In this document: piece after piece, positions 1 through 10,030 of the stretch
Position numbering within the stretch: position 1 is the first letter of the stretch
Layout of the letters: every line of letters starts with the position of its first letter
From: Psychrobacter sp. Ps6
Lineage (GTDB): Bacteria > Pseudomonadota > Gammaproteobacteria > Pseudomonadales > Moraxellaceae
Reading direction: 5' to 3'
Length of the DNA stretch: 64,000 nucleotides
NCBI RefSeq assembly: GCF_022129235.1
Contig: NZ_JADQAI010000005.1
Coordinates: 185,502 to 249,501 of the forward strand
The notes under the pieces: model-generated
Database searches by the model: none
Told to the model about the DNA's origin: nothing
Seen by the model: the letters and a program-made list of their open reading frames with translations, nothing else
Made by a program: the position numbers and the translations under genes

Positions 1-3000
1 TCAGTTCTATCACTGCATCTTCATAGACGATTGGGCTTAGTTTAAATGCGATGAAATTTTTGTAGGCATCTACTTTTGAGCTGGATTTATTAAAGCGCCA
101 AATACTCACGCCATCATCCAACGCCACTTGCTCAGCCGTGGTGCGTCTGGCTACTTGCCAGTATAAATGCGACAACCAAAACTTAAGTAGATGTTTTGGA
201 CTGGCAGAATTGGGCAGTATATTTAACCACTGCTTAGGTGACTGCTCAGCATAGTCACTTGTTTCTTGAGTGTGAACATCCGTTTGTGCCGATACTGGTG
301 TTAATAGCGGCACTAGGCCTTTTATCTTAATAGATTTAGGCAATAATGTAAGCCATGTGTCTATGTCTATCTGACTGTTTGAGTCGTTATTCACATGATT
401 GAGCACAGCCGCCAGCTCTATCTGAACGGGGTGCTCTGCAGTGGGTGTCAGTAGATGCAAATCTGGCATACCCTCTGTTCTACCTGTATTAGGTACAACA
501 CGCTCACCAAAACCATTAGCGATCAACTGCTCTTTAAATTCTAGACACTGCTGCTGTAGTTTTTGTTGTTGGTTGGGCAACGTGGTTTGGCGCGCCACCC
601 CTGCTGGTATGATTTTTTGATACATTAACGTTGAGCTATCTTGCTGAGCCGTATTATCAATACGCTTATCGGTGGCCAACTCTTTAATCAAATGATCTTT
701 AATCTGATAAGTTGTCAGGTGATCCAAAAACAATGGCTCTTGATGTGCCATCGCTTCCTCACCTTGTACCACATGCACCTTTTGAGACCGTAAAAACGCT
801 TTAGCAGGATGGCGCACTTGATACACCAACATACCTTCGACATCTATCTCCCCAATATTGAATACGGTATCACACACCATTCGGGTGATCGCCTTAGTCC
901 TATCGCTCATATCATTAGCAGCAACAAAAGTATCCAGTCCTATCATATTGGCTAATGTAAACAGGATTTGATGATCTATGTTCCCTAGCCTACCCAAACT
1001 ATGGCCTAGCATTTGAGCAATGGCTTCGTACTGTGTTTTTGTGGGCAAACCAATCAGTTGTGGATGCTTGCTAGATCTTCTTTTCTGTAGCGTCTCAAAC
1101 ACCGCTTGCCACAGCGGCGCCGGAGGGAACTGTTTTTTCTGAGCCAGCTTGGTTTTGTACATGGCTTTATTTAGCAATCTATCCAGCTCATCGGCTACAG
1201 TAGTATCAGGGTTGCTATCACTAACATCATCAGACGTATCATCTTTTTTCTCAGAAGCCCTTTCAATATCTGCTTCAAACAAGCTCTTGTGAAAAGGTAG
1301 TGCTGGATGCTCAGTAACCAGCCACTGCTTGATGAGCTTTGGTAAATAACGCTTAAGGCTTTCTGTCGTTGGATCAATACTTTCAGGCAAAGTATCAAGC
1401 GAGTTGACCTGCCACTGTACCTCACCTTGCAAAAACTGTAGTAGCTCGCTCACTGGGTTGGCTGGTAGATGCTCATGAGTGTCAGTCAGACTTTGGCCAT
1501 TGTAGAATATCCAACACGCACTACGCGCACATAGTAATGCATCCAAAAATGCCCCGTTATCATCGTCCTCGCTGACTCTGTCACCGCGGCGTGCATTGGT
1601 CGCTTTCATCAAGTCATATCGGTTGTCACGGTCACGCCCAGGAAACTCAGAGAGATCCATATTGAGCATAACCACCAACTCAAATGGTACGTTCCGTAGC
1701 GCGCCAAATCGACCAAAAGTGATCACGCCAGTCGGTTCCGCACTGACTTGCTGGCTTTCAAGCTCAGCTTCGATACTGTCTAGCATAAAGCTCAGCTTTA
1801 GCGGTAACTGCTCGACCCCTGCCAGCCTTTGCTCCACCTCTAGTCTATTAGTATCACCACTGGAATATTGTCTATAGTGACGATTGGCACGTAAGCTTGA
1901 TTTAAAGCCATTCATCGCATTATAGATAGCGCGCATCGTACGCGTTTGATCAACATCGCCAAAGTATCGATGAATCACTTGGCTCTCAATCTGATCCAGC
2001 CAATCTTCCGCTTTCATTTTTTGTGTGTGGTCATCACGCCTTGCCACCAAACCAGCATAGATACGGCAAAGCGCTTCTACAATCATGGCATCATTTAGAC
2101 TCACTTGCGCGAGTGGTAGGCTCATCTCAGGCACAGCCGTACTTGGCCATTCCTCCTGAGCTAAGGGATATAGACAATCGCTCAGACTCGCCTCTGGCAT
2201 GATTAACCCCAAGGTCAATCTGTCTAACGCTTGTGCAAAGCTAAAACGATAGTCATAGTCATTGACGTCTAGGGTCTGCTTTAGATGCAGCTCGTCAAAC
2301 CCGCGGATAAATCCAGCTTCCACCAACAAATCACAACCACGGCTCATTTGCTCATGGGTCAACCCAAAACTCTCAAATAAGGGTGGCAACATCAGCCAGT
2401 CCAACACCTCAGCCGCTTCAAAACGAGCGCTATGACTGCCAAGCAGCTTATAAAACCCAATAATCGCTTCCCATAACTGGCGAATATCAGCATCGACGAC
2501 ACCAGTCACCTTAGCAGGCAAGGTCAGACCATCTTGTCCCCTGCCATTGACGAAAATAGAGCTAATCAACGCATGATGACGCTCAACATCAGGTAGCAAT
2601 ACCACAATATCGGATATATGGCGTTTTTTCTCGCCAGATTTGATGGGTTCATTTAGCCAGCGACCAATCATAATACGTAGTACTTCAAGCTGGCGTTGCA
2701 AGTTATGACAAGAATGTATGCTTAGGCTATTGTCTTGAGAAGAAATTGCCCAAAAGCGGTCTTTTTCAAAACGCTTATTCTCTAGCACCTCATCGTCATA
2801 CCATGACGTTTCTTGCTCAAAATCCAATGCTATTTGGTTACCGACGGCCTCTGAGACTTTTGCGGCTGTCGCTTGTTGGGTTGATTGCTCGTCAAGCATC
2901 AACACATCGTTTTGCAAACGGCGCAATAAACTTGGGCCGTTTTCTGCTGCTTGCAACCTATCATCGTCATCAAGTTCGCGAGCACTGCCATCGATAACGC

Positions 3001-4126
3001 TACCAGTTTCACCATCGAACCTATCACTAAAGTTATCTTGCCACTCTACTAGCGCCTCTTGGTATTGCTCATTACCTGACAAATTAGCTAGCATGGCGAA
3101 AGTATCACGAGACTGTTTGCCTAAACGCGACAGTAAACTGTGCCCGTAATCGCGTAAAAACACGCTTTGGGGATTAATGATCTGCTGACGCTGTAGCCAT
3201 GACTTATCGACAATATCTGCCCAAAACAGTTTTGAGGGATTGTAGTGTAGTAACGTGATGTTCATATATTTCGACAAGCGCTGCAAAAAGTCGAGCTCGG
3301 TCTGTGGCAATTGCTGGATTGTAAAAATACGCAGCACCGTGGGTAGCTTGGCACGCTCATTTGCCTTATTATTTTCTAGCGCTGACCAAAAGGTACTTTC
3401 AATTGCCACGCGGTGCTGATGTACATCAGCAAATAATTGCGACCACAAAAAGCGCTGTGCAATCTCTAGCTCTACATAATGCGCTACCAACCACTCAGGC
3501 GTACCGCGTGCATACTGATCAAAACGTAGGGACAACGCATCTTTATCTGCGATTAGCTTATCTACATCAAGCAGCTTGTTGTCCGACCATAGCGCTAGCC
3601 AATCCTCACGGTGAGTCAAATAACGGTTAAACACCCTTGCCAAATCGCTTGCCAGCTGCCAAATGCGGGCGTCTTGTTGCGCTTTATCTTGCTTAACCCC
3701 TTCTTGTGGCTCGTCAATCAAAGATGCTAACAACGGGTGCACAGGATGCGTGTCATCATTGACAATCGACGATTGATAGTAAGTTAGGTATCCGAACAGT
3801 CGCCACTGCATCACCGTTGGCGACAGCACGGCAACTTCGGGCACGTTTAAGGTTGCTGCGTCAGGATTAACCTCTAATAAATAGGCATTATGGCGAGTTA
3901 ACACATCCTGCATGAGTGTCCACTGATACTGACCCCAAAATTTGGTACGTACCAATGTACTGATGCCAGCACGGCTAGCAATGGTTTTATCCAACCAATC
4001 GCCCAATACCATTGACGGTACAATAACGATAAAGGGTTCAAAAATGTTCTGGCTCTTTGATTGATATTGCACCAATAGCTGGTCAACGAGATTTTCGGTA
4101 CGATGTGACTGAATGATAGTAAACAT
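1..4126 (-). CDS. recC: RecC, exodeoxyribonuclease V gamma subunit (3' end outside window)
   Basis: One uninterrupted minus-strand frame runs from an ATG at 4126 off the left edge, at least 1375 codons. The product begins MFTIIQSHRTENLVDQLL, followed by segments typical of RecC: an IVPSMVLGDWL motif near residue 35, LPQTELDFLQRLSKYMNITLLHYNPSKLFWADI in the helicase-like core (conserved aromatic and FW positions), and a region ending in RGDRVSEDDDNGAFLDALLCAR, equivalent to the RGDRSRRDDD segment of E. coli RecC. RecC is the Chi-recognising, inactive-nuclease subunit of RecBCD, which processes double-strand ends for recombination. It is longer than the E. coli protein (1122 residues), with charged insertions. 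recB would be expected beyond the left edge. Confidence 0.95.
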   Translation of the reverse strand, partial: MFTIIQSHRTENLVDQLLVQYQSKSQNIFEPFIVIVPSMVLGDWLDKTIASRAGISTLVRTKFWGQYQWTLMQDVLTRHNAYLLEVNPDAATLNVPEVAVLSPTVMQWRLFGYLTYYQSSIVNDDTHPVHPLLASLIDEPQEGVKQDKAQQDARIWQLASDLARVFNRYLTHREDWLALWSDNKLLDVDKLIADKDALSLRFDQYARGTPEWLVAHYVELEIAQRFLWSQLFADVHQHRVAIESTFWSALENNKANERAKLPTVLRIFTIQQLPQTELDFLQRLSKYMNITLLHYNPSKLFWADIVDKSWLQRQQIINPQSVFLRDYGHSLLSRLGKQSRDTFAMLANLSGNEQYQEALVEWQDNFSDRFDGETGSVIDGSARELDDDDRLQAAENGPSLLRRLQNDVLMLDEQSTQQATAAKVSEAVGNQIALDFEQETSWYDDEVLENKRFEKDRFWAISSQDNSLSIHSCHNLQRQLEVLRIMIGRWLNEPIKSGEKKRHISDIVVLLPDVERHHALISSIFVNGRGQDGLTLPAKVTGVVDADIRQLWEAIIGFYKLLGSHSARFEAAEVLDWLMLPPLFESFGLTHEQMSRGCDLLVEAGFIRGFDELHLKQTLDVNDYDYRFSFAQALDRLTLGLIMPEASLSDCLYPLAQEEWPSTAVPEMSLPLAQVSLNDAMIVEALCRIYAGLVARRDDHTQKMKAEDWLDQIESQVIHRYFGDVDQTRTMRAIYNAMNGFKSSLRANRHYRQYSSGDTNRLEVEQRLAGVEQLPLKLSFMLDSIEAELESQQVSAEPTGVITFGRFGALRNVPFELVVMLNMDLSEFPGRDRDNRYDLMKATNARRGDRVSEDDDNGAFLDALLCARSACWIFYNGQSLTDTHEHLPANPVSELLQFLQGEVQWQVNSLDTLPESIDPTTESLKRYLPKLIKQWLVTEHPALPFHKSLFEADIERASEKKDDTSDDVSDSNPDTTVADELDRLLNKAMYKTKLAQKKQFPPAPLWQAVFETLQKRRSSKHPQLIGLPTKTQYEAIAQMLGHSLGRLGNIDHQILFTLANMIGLDTFVAANDMSDRTKAITRMVCDTVFNIGEIDVEGMLVYQVRHPAKAFLRSQKVHVVQGEEAMAHQEPLFLDHLTTYQIKDHLIKELATDKRIDNTAQQDSSTLMYQKIIPAGVARQTTLPNQQQKLQQQCLEFKEQLIANGFGERVVPNTGRTEGMPDLHLLTPTAEHPVQIELAAVLNHVNNDSNSQIDIDTWLTLLPKSIKIKGLVPLLTPVSAQTDVHTQETSDYAEQSPKQWLNILPNSASPKHLLKFWLSHLYWQVARRTTAEQVALDDGVSIWRFNKSSSKVDAYKNFIAFKLSPIVYEDAVIEL

Positions 4127-4531
4127 AGACAATAATCTGATTGGAATAAGCGTAAGCGCTGAGAGCTACTGTTGGCTACAGTTAACCTGTCAGTCACTAC
4201 ACTTGTAATAAAAGTACCACAGAAAGTAGCAATGAAACCCGAATTGATACTCATCAATACATCTTTGGCAGTCGTCACTGTAATACATTTCTGCTAGCAT
4301 TATATGATGTACAATACGCTTTCATAAATAACGTATATGCTCTGTCAGTGTGCCACTGATATTCGATGTTTACCAGTATAGATATCAGCATTATACTATC
4401 TTGCGACATCTAATGTCGCTTTGTAGCACTGCTCATAATTATGATAATAAAATATACATTGCCGCTCTTTTAAGTTATTTTCTATACCTTATTTCGACCT
4501 AACCTTCATTATCACGAGATGATTTAACATT
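4127..4531. other. Divergent intergenic region between recC and the next gene
   Basis: No convincing gene. It must hold the promoters of recC (leftward) and of the gene at 4532 (rightward). A short perfect hairpin, GCGACAT-CTA-ATGTCGC at 4403-4419, is followed by a T-rich stretch; it could be an operator palindrome or small hairpin, but I cannot assign it. Confidence 0.5.
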
Positions 4532-5032
4532 ATGCCTTTGCGTCCTATTGATGCCATCTTTGTTCATCCTAAACAACGTTTATACGTTGTTTACTATCGT
4601 GGTGAGCTATGGCAATTACCGCGTATGAAAATCGATGATAAATCATGGCAAAACAGACGTCCTTATACTGACGACAGTGGTTCACTTTACCTGAGCATTC
4701 ACCAAGCCATTAGCGATCCTGTATTGGCACAAAAATTACGTACATTAGATTTGCCTGTTGCAGTACGTGGTAGCACCTTATCGCGTTTTGAAGCATGGTG
4801 GGAGGCGCATGGGTTCAAATGGCTAAAAGACAAGCTCATGATCGGCCAGTCGCCATTAGCTGTACATCAAGCGACAGCCTATGCAAAAGCGATTGATAGC
4901 CAGCCTGCCTCGCTTAGTAATAACCGTACTGAGAATAAAACCCCAGCTTCTATGCCTTTTTTTGTGAACACAGATGTGTTTGCAGAGATGTTGACAGAGC
5001 TAACCAATGAAGTACTCGATCAAAAGCTTTAA
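4532..5032 (+). CDS. Hypothetical protein, 166 aa
   Basis: I do not recognise a named family. The product starts MPLRPIDAIFVHPKQRLYVV and is a soluble protein without signal peptide or membrane segments. It contains a compact N-terminal half rich in aromatic residues (YYRGELWQLPRMK), a central WWEAHGFKWLKDKLM segment, and a low-complexity linker near residue 130 before an acidic C-terminus. It lies divergent from recC and 73 bases upstream of a ModA-like gene in the same direction, so the two may be co-transcribed. Codon use looks native and the frame is intact; reality of the gene is well supported, function is not. Confidence 0.75.
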   Translation: MPLRPIDAIFVHPKQRLYVVYYRGELWQLPRMKIDDKSWQNRRPYTDDSGSLYLSIHQAISDPVLAQKLRTLDLPVAVRGSTLSRFEAWWEAHGFKWLKDKLMIGQSPLAVHQATAYAKAIDSQPASLSNNRTENKTPASMPFFVNTDVFAEMLTELTNEVLDQKL

Positions 5033-5105
5033 CTCAAGCCACATATCACCTATAGTGCCTTATGTAAATTTTGAACTGAATTCATTAATAAAAGAGCGGT
5101 AATAT

Positions 5106-5924
5106 ATGAAAGACTACAAGCTGCTACTGGCTGGGCTAATTTTATTGCTGCTAGCAATTTTTACCGCTCTGATTACGTGGTTGTGGATCCACAATCGTAA
5201 AAATATAGATCCGCTACCTATCATGGCAAGTGAGAATGAGTCTGTAACTGCTAAAGGCGATGAGACTGCCAAAACTGTGCCTGATAGTGTCCTGTATGTC
5301 CGTGCAGCAGAGAATCTGCAAGTGCCGTTGGACGATATTATTGTCAGTTTTGAATCTCGTTATCCTCATATTCAAGTATTGGCAAACTATGTGCCGCCAA
5401 ACACACTTTTGACCTTATCAAACAATAATATCGCTGCTAACAACGACAGCGACGCCGCTTTTAATACAGACGTCATTATCGCAAATGATAGGCTATCGGC
5501 AGAACGTCTCGCGCCACTACAAGCAGAGCTGACAGCGTCTCAACACCAAGATAACCAGAGTAAGGCAAACGCCAATACAGTTATTACAGAGGATGAAACC
5601 GATAGCGAAAATGCTGATAGTGAGCAAGCACCTACCGAGAACGATAATAAAGAGGCACGTACACTAACCTCTTTTAATTATGCCTTGAAAGATAAGCAGG
5701 AACTCGAAGGCGTTGTTTTGACAGACCGTACTGTTGCCGTTAGTTTTCGCAACTTCTTACTCTCTAGTACGGGCCAAGGTATTTTAGAGAAATACGATTA
5801 TTATAATATTAATGGTTATGAGAATAGCGTAAACGACCTATTTCAACCAACATCGCGGGCCAAAAAGGCATCAGGTGATAATCCAGTAGATGTCGCTGAT
5901 GCTCTTAGCAATGGAGATAAATGA
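5106..5924 (+). CDS. Membrane-anchored ModA-like (substrate-binding fold) protein, apparently reduced
   Basis: 272 residues. An N-terminal hydrophobic segment (about residues 6-29) has no lipobox cysteine and probably acts as an uncleaved anchor. After it comes LYVRAAENLQVPLDDIIVSFESRYP, which resembles the first strand-helix unit of molybdate-type binding proteins, and near residue 205 TVAVSFRNFLLSSTGQGILEKYDY, resembling the conserved C-terminal F-x-x-F-L-x-S-x-x-G-Q-x-I-L-x-K-Y element of ModA. Between them sits an Asp/Glu/Asn-rich linker (about residues 150-185) in place of most of the ligand-binding middle. Thus the fold looks shortened and ligand binding is doubtful. No permease or ATPase genes adjoin it. 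Confidence 0.6.
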   Translation: MKDYKLLLAGLILLLLAIFTALITWLWIHNRKNIDPLPIMASENESVTAKGDETAKTVPDSVLYVRAAENLQVPLDDIIVSFESRYPHIQVLANYVPPNTLLTLSNNNIAANNDSDAAFNTDVIIANDRLSAERLAPLQAELTASQHQDNQSKANANTVITEDETDSENADSEQAPTENDNKEARTLTSFNYALKDKQELEGVVLTDRTVAVSFRNFLLSSTGQGILEKYDYYNINGYENSVNDLFQPTSRAKKASGDNPVDVADALSNGDK

Positions 5925-5994
5925 TAAATCGTCCCTATTTGTCTTTTGTTGATTGCTTTTATGACTGCTTTTTCCTACAATGTCACTCCATAAT

Positions 5995-6070
5995 GCGCCT
6001 ATAGCTCAACAGGATAGAGCAGTTGCCTCCTAAGCGATCGATCCGAGTTCGAGTCTTGGTGGGCGCACCA
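5995..6070 (+). tRNA. tRNA-Arg (anticodon CCU)
   Basis: 76 bases fold as a complete tRNA: acceptor GCGCCTA pairs with TGGGCGC (one G-T pair), the D arm contains TAGCTCAACAGGATAGAGCA, the anticodon stem GTTGC/GCGAT encloses loop CTCCTAA giving anticodon CCT, the T arm contains GAGTTCGAGTC, and discriminator A is followed by an encoded CCA at 6068-6070. A terminator follows 25 bases later. Confidence 0.95.
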
Positions 6071-6094
6071 ATCATTGTATTCTTAGCTTATTTT

Positions 6095-6127
6095 AAAGCC
6101 CCACAACCTTTTGGTTATGGGGCTTTT
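6095..6127 (+). terminator. Intrinsic terminator after tRNA-Arg
   Basis: A stem with arms AAAGCCCCACAACC and GGTTATGGGGCTTT (one mismatch) closes a TTTT loop and runs into a T tract. It ends the tRNA transcript. Confidence 0.85.
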
Positions 6128-6293
6128 TTACTTCTTATCGCATCATAACATTGCATAACCTACGATGTATTTTCATACAGCATATCATCAAAACACAAAA
6201 TATCTGGTATCGCTTATTGACCCAATCAGCTCATACTTTTAGGATGTCCAAACTTATTGAAAGCATGAGAATAATTCTCCATCTTCAAAATAC

Positions 6294-6338
6294 AAAAAGC
6301 CTTTCAAGCTATTAAGTATAAAGCTTGAAAGGCTTTTT
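6294..6338. terminator. Bidirectional terminator, 17-bp perfect stem
   Basis: AAAAAGCCTTTCAAGCT and its exact reverse complement flank an 11-base loop. A and T tracts on the two sides allow termination in both directions; on the minus strand it ends the FAD dehydrogenase gene at 6398. Confidence 0.85.
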
Positions 6339-6397
6339 CGATCGCATATTTTTATCTGGGTAAGAGAGTTAATATCGGGGTTTGCCTACAGCTGCTC

Positions 6398-8014
6398 TTA
6401 CTCTATATTCAACATTGATTTCGCTACAGCTTCGGCCACTTTAATGCCATCAATCCCTGCTGATAATATACCGCCTGCATAGCCTGCGCCTTCGCCTGCA
6501 GGAAATAATCCTTTAGTATTAATGCTTTGGAAGTCTTTATTGCGTTTAATACTTATCGGTGACGATGTTCTGGTTTCTACGCCAGTGAGTAAACCGTCAT
6601 CAGATGAAAATCCTTGGATTTTTTTATTAAACGCTGGAATGGCTTCACGTATGGCATCCACGGCAAAATCAGGTAATGCTTTGCTTAAGTCGGTTAAAGT
6701 AATGCCCGGTGTGTAAGAGGGTTTTACATCACCTAATCCTGAATTTGGTTTACCTTTTAAGAAATCGCCAATGGTTTGCGCTGGTGCACTGTAGTCTTTG
6801 CCGCCTAATTCAAACGCTAAGGTTTCTAATTGTCTTTGCAAATCGATACCGGCAAGAGGGTGATTTGGGTAATCTCGCTCTGGGTCGATACCTACAACAA
6901 TAGCACTGTTGGCGTTGCGCTCGTTTCTTGAATATTGACTCATGCCGTTAGTGACAACACGTCCTTCTTCTGATGCGGCAGCAACAACGGTTCCACCTGG
7001 ACACATACAGAAACTATAAACAGAACGACCGTTTTTGCAGTGATGAACCAATTTATAATCCGCAGCACCAAGTATCTCGTTTCCAGCATTGTCGCCAAAG
7101 CGTGCTTTATCTATGGTTGACTGCCTATGTTCAATTCTAAAACCAATTGAAAAAGGTTTTGCTTCAACATACACGCCTTTATCATAGATCATTTGGAAGG
7201 TATCACGGGCGCTATGACCAATAGCAAGAATAACATGGTTGGTTTTCAAGGTTTCGCCATTATTAAGCGTCACGCCAGTTACTTTTGAATCAGTTATATG
7301 CAAGTCGTCTACGCGAGTAGCAAAACGGATTTCACCGCCAAGCGCTATGATCTGGGCACGCATTTTTTCTACCATGCTGACTAATTTAAAAGTACCTATG
7401 TGTGGTTTACTAACAAATAAAATCTCCTCTGGTGCGCCTGCTTTTACAAACTCTGTCATTACTTTACGGCCGTAATGATTTGGATCTTTCACTTGGCTAT
7501 ATAATTTACCGTCGGAGAAGGTACCCGCTCCGCCTTCACCAAATTGTACGTTTGATTCAGTGTTTAATTTACGCTGACGCCAAAAGCCAAAGGTATCTTT
7601 GGTACGTTGTCTTACTTCATTACCACGTTCGATGATAATAGGTTTAAAACCCATTTGAGCAAGGGTCAGTCCTGCTAATAAGCCACAAGGTCCAAAACCA
7701 ATAACAACAGGGCGCTCTGTTAAGTTCTCTGGTGCTTCACCTACATATTTGTAGCTGGTATCTGGCGTTGGTTTGACATGGTTGTCTGACTCAAATTGAA
7801 CCAGTAAATCATTGGCCACATCTGAGTCGGTCAGTATGATGTCTAGCGTATAAATTAATTGGATATTTCTTTTATTACGAGCATCATAACCACGTTTAAA
7901 CATCACAAATGACGCCATTTGCTCAGCGGAGATTTTAAGTTTTGTCGTTATAGCAGTCGTTAGATCTTCAGGTGCATGATTTAATGGCAATTTAATTTCA
8001 GTTAAACGTATCAT
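6398..8014 (-). CDS. FAD-dependent dehydrogenase (COG2509 family)
   Basis: 538 residues. An N-terminal domain of about 90 residues with the KRGYDARNK segment precedes a Rossmann FAD-binding motif VVIGFGPCG at residues 103-111 with acidic residue E129 at the end of the second strand. Further on are NVQFGEGGAGTFSDGKL and, near the C-terminus, GLFPAGEGAGYAGGI, both characteristic of the uncharacterised COG2509 FAD dehydrogenases found in many bacteria. Substrate is unknown; the family is related in fold to GidA/HI0933-like flavoproteins. It is monocistronic, with the terminator at 6294-6338 downstream. Confident for the family, not for reaction. Confidence 0.88.
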   Translation of the reverse strand: MIRLTEIKLPLNHAPEDLTTAITTKLKISAEQMASFVMFKRGYDARNKRNIQLIYTLDIILTDSDVANDLLVQFESDNHVKPTPDTSYKYVGEAPENLTERPVVIGFGPCGLLAGLTLAQMGFKPIIIERGNEVRQRTKDTFGFWRQRKLNTESNVQFGEGGAGTFSDGKLYSQVKDPNHYGRKVMTEFVKAGAPEEILFVSKPHIGTFKLVSMVEKMRAQIIALGGEIRFATRVDDLHITDSKVTGVTLNNGETLKTNHVILAIGHSARDTFQMIYDKGVYVEAKPFSIGFRIEHRQSTIDKARFGDNAGNEILGAADYKLVHHCKNGRSVYSFCMCPGGTVVAAASEEGRVVTNGMSQYSRNERNANSAIVVGIDPERDYPNHPLAGIDLQRQLETLAFELGGKDYSAPAQTIGDFLKGKPNSGLGDVKPSYTPGITLTDLSKALPDFAVDAIREAIPAFNKKIQGFSSDDGLLTGVETRTSSPISIKRNKDFQSINTKGLFPAGEGAGYAGGILSAGIDGIKVAEAVAKSMLNIE

Positions 8015-8557
8015 TGGTTACTCATAAACTCGTGTAGAAAACAGTCTCGCATTTTACTGGTACTGATACAAATAAGCGAATAAATATTTTACTTACGAAG
8101 GGTAAATTTACGGATTTGTATTGTTGTTTGAAAATGACTCTTGCCGTCAAGTCTGTACAGTCAAACTTGGGAGATTTTAGTAATGTTGTAGCCCAGAAGC
8201 TTTCTATGTGTGAATTATCAAATGAGCGAAGAAGAATAACTGTCTGGGAGACATTTATCAAAGTACAAGACGGAGGGCTATGCTCGTAGTGGTTGTCCTT
8301 GCCGCTCATTGAACCGTTGAAATGATGCTGTTTGATGATAATCATACTTTTATCAGGTGCCACAGTCTTAGTTTTTTTTGGGGAGATTGCCGATGGATTA
8401 AAGAGGAATTTTCCATAATAGTATTTATAAGAGTGATAACTTTCATGATTCCCTTAATTATTAAGTGAAGGAGCCAAAAACAACCACCCCTCCACATAGC
8501 CTCAATTCAGCCCATTACTCCTAAAATAAGATGACATAATGGATGAATCACTTGTTT
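8015..8557. other. Intergenic region between the rut operon 3' end and the FAD dehydrogenase
   Basis: I see no convincing gene. A 113-codon minus-strand frame (8022-8363) has no recognisable motif and odd composition. A 13-base palindrome CTTAATTATTAAG lies at 8453-8465. I find no strong terminator for rutE. The promoter for the FAD dehydrogenase must lie in the left part of this stretch. Confidence 0.4.
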
Positions 8558-9154
8558 TTACAAGATCTGACAAGCCTCATCAAAGTCCAATCTTGGCAGA
8601 CGGCTGTATAATTGACCCTCTTGACCATAACCTATATTGATGAGTAGGTTTGAGGACCAATTACTGTCTTTAAGAAAAGTTTTATCTACCAATTCATTAT
8701 TAAACCCAGACATAGGGCCCGTGTCTAAACCCAAGGCTCTACAAGCCAAAATTAGATAGGCTGCTTGCATAGAACTGTTTCTAAACGCCGTCTCTTGTAT
8801 AAGTTCAGGGCTAGAGTTAAACCATGATCTGGCATCCGTATGTGGGAATAATTTGGGAAGTTGTTCATAAAATTCATTATCATGAGCGACAATCACTGTG
8901 ATAGGTGCTGTCATTGTTTTTTCGATATTACCTGATGACAATGCTGGCTCTAAGCGTGCTTTAGCGTCATCAGATTTGAGAAATACAAACCGCGCCGGTG
9001 AGCAATTGGCCGAGGTAGGCGCCATTTTAATCAAGTGATAGATCTCTTCAAGTAATGCATCTGGTACGTCTTTTTTTTGCCAAGCGTTGAAGGATCTGGC
9101 CTTACCAAACAGCTGATCAAGATCTGCTGAAGATAACGATAGGGAATCAGTCAT
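8558..9154 (-). CDS. rutE: RutE, malonic semialdehyde reductase (nitroreductase family)
   Basis: 198 residues, close to the 196 of E. coli RutE, with nearly identical blocks: [15 protein letters not shown] near residue 47, [66 protein letters not shown] and LLINIGYG. This FMN enzyme reduces malonic semialdehyde to 3-hydroxypropionate, detoxifying the product of uracil breakdown. A good ribosome site AAGGAAA precedes the ATG. It is the last gene of the rut operon, 18 bases after rutD. Its co-occurrence with mmsA in one operon gives two exits for the semialdehyde. Confidence 0.95.
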   Translation of the reverse strand: MTDSLSLSSADLDQLFGKARSFNAWQKKDVPDALLEEIYHLIKMAPTSANCSPARFVFLKSDDAKARLEPALSSGNIEKTMTAPITVIVAHDNEFYEQLPKLFPHTDARSWFNSSPELIQETAFRNSSMQAAYLILACRALGLDTGPMSGFNNELVDKTFLKDSNWSSNLLINIGYGQEGQLYSRLPRLDFDEACQIL

Positions 9155-9172
9155 AACATTTCCTTATTAATA

Positions 9173-9949
9173 TTAAATTTTGGATAAGAATTGAAGAATT
9201 TTGCTATTGGTTGAGCAGGTCTCTGTGATTGTACTGGCATGGCCACCCGTCACCATTAACTCAAACTGGGCATTTTGCATATTATTGGCCAAAGCCAGAC
9301 CGCGTTGCCAGGGCACCAAAACATCATCAAGATTGCTCAAAACTAGCGTTTTGTTTTTAATATGCTTAGCGTTTATCAGGGGCTGATAAGACTGCAAGGC
9401 TTTTAATCTCGTTGAGACGTTTTCAACGGGAGCAAAATTAGCAATAGCTTTATCTTCTTTTTGCGTGAGTGCCTCTATGTTGTCTGAGATCCATATAGGC
9501 GGGTATAAAAATATCGCTTGGGCGCGCACAAATGCTTCTATACCTGTATCTTGTAGCAAACTGGTTCGCATGCTAAAACATTTAATCGTGTGAGGATCGA
9601 GGCTTTCCCACCCATTCAAGATAACCAGTTTATCTAACAATTCTGGCGCTTTATGAGCGATTTCCATACCGATAAATCCGCCAAGTGCGTGACCGACGAA
9701 ATGACAATTAGACAGTCCTTCTCGTTTTAAAATTTCAATTAATTGATCCGCTAAATCTTGCATAGAATAGTCATCGGGTAAGAGGTCACTATCAGGTGAT
9801 ACGCCCTCTTGTTCATAGCAAATCACATTGTAATTCTCGGTAAAATACTCAATTTGAGGTAACCAAAAATCAGCATGCCCGCCTAAACCTGAACTAAATA
9901 CGATCGTTTCTGACGTGTCGTTCTTACAAGGATATTTTTTAACTAACAT
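9173..9949 (-). CDS. rutD: RutD, alpha/beta-hydrolase of the uracil pathway
   Basis: 258 residues with an alpha/beta-hydrolase fold: an oxyanion loop SSGLGGHADFWLPQIE near residue 19, the nucleophile-elbow position as GHALGG with Ala88 where most hydrolases have Ser, and a C-terminal GGHAST with the conserved His. The Ala is also present in E. coli RutD (GHALGA), so it is a family trait rather than a defect. RutD speeds release of carbamate/aminoacrylate products to give malonic semialdehyde. It sits between ribB and rutE in the operon. Confidence 0.9.
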   Translation of the reverse strand: MLVKKYPCKNDTSETIVFSSGLGGHADFWLPQIEYFTENYNVICYEQEGVSPDSDLLPDDYSMQDLADQLIEILKREGLSNCHFVGHALGGFIGMEIAHKAPELLDKLVILNGWESLDPHTIKCFSMRTSLLQDTGIEAFVRAQAIFLYPPIWISDNIEALTQKEDKAIANFAPVENVSTRLKALQSYQPLINAKHIKNKTLVLSNLDDVLVPWQRGLALANNMQNAQFELMVTGGHASTITETCSTNSKILQFLSKI

Positions 9950-10030
9950 AGGGTTTCATCCAATTTCAGTAAAATTCAAATTGCGGTAAAAGTATCTAAT
10001 AGCTTATAAAGTAAAGTTGAATTCAATCAA

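Noticed and set aside
4403..4419. Terminator in the recC upstream region
   Set aside because: The stem is only seven base pairs and no gene ends there in either direction.
5995..6397. Integrated element at tRNA-Arg
   Set aside because: No repeat of the tRNA 3' end, no integrase and no phage genes downstream.
8022..8363. 113-codon minus-strand open frame just upstream of the FAD dehydrogenase
   Set aside because: No recognisable motif, irregular composition, no ribosome site; likely chance.
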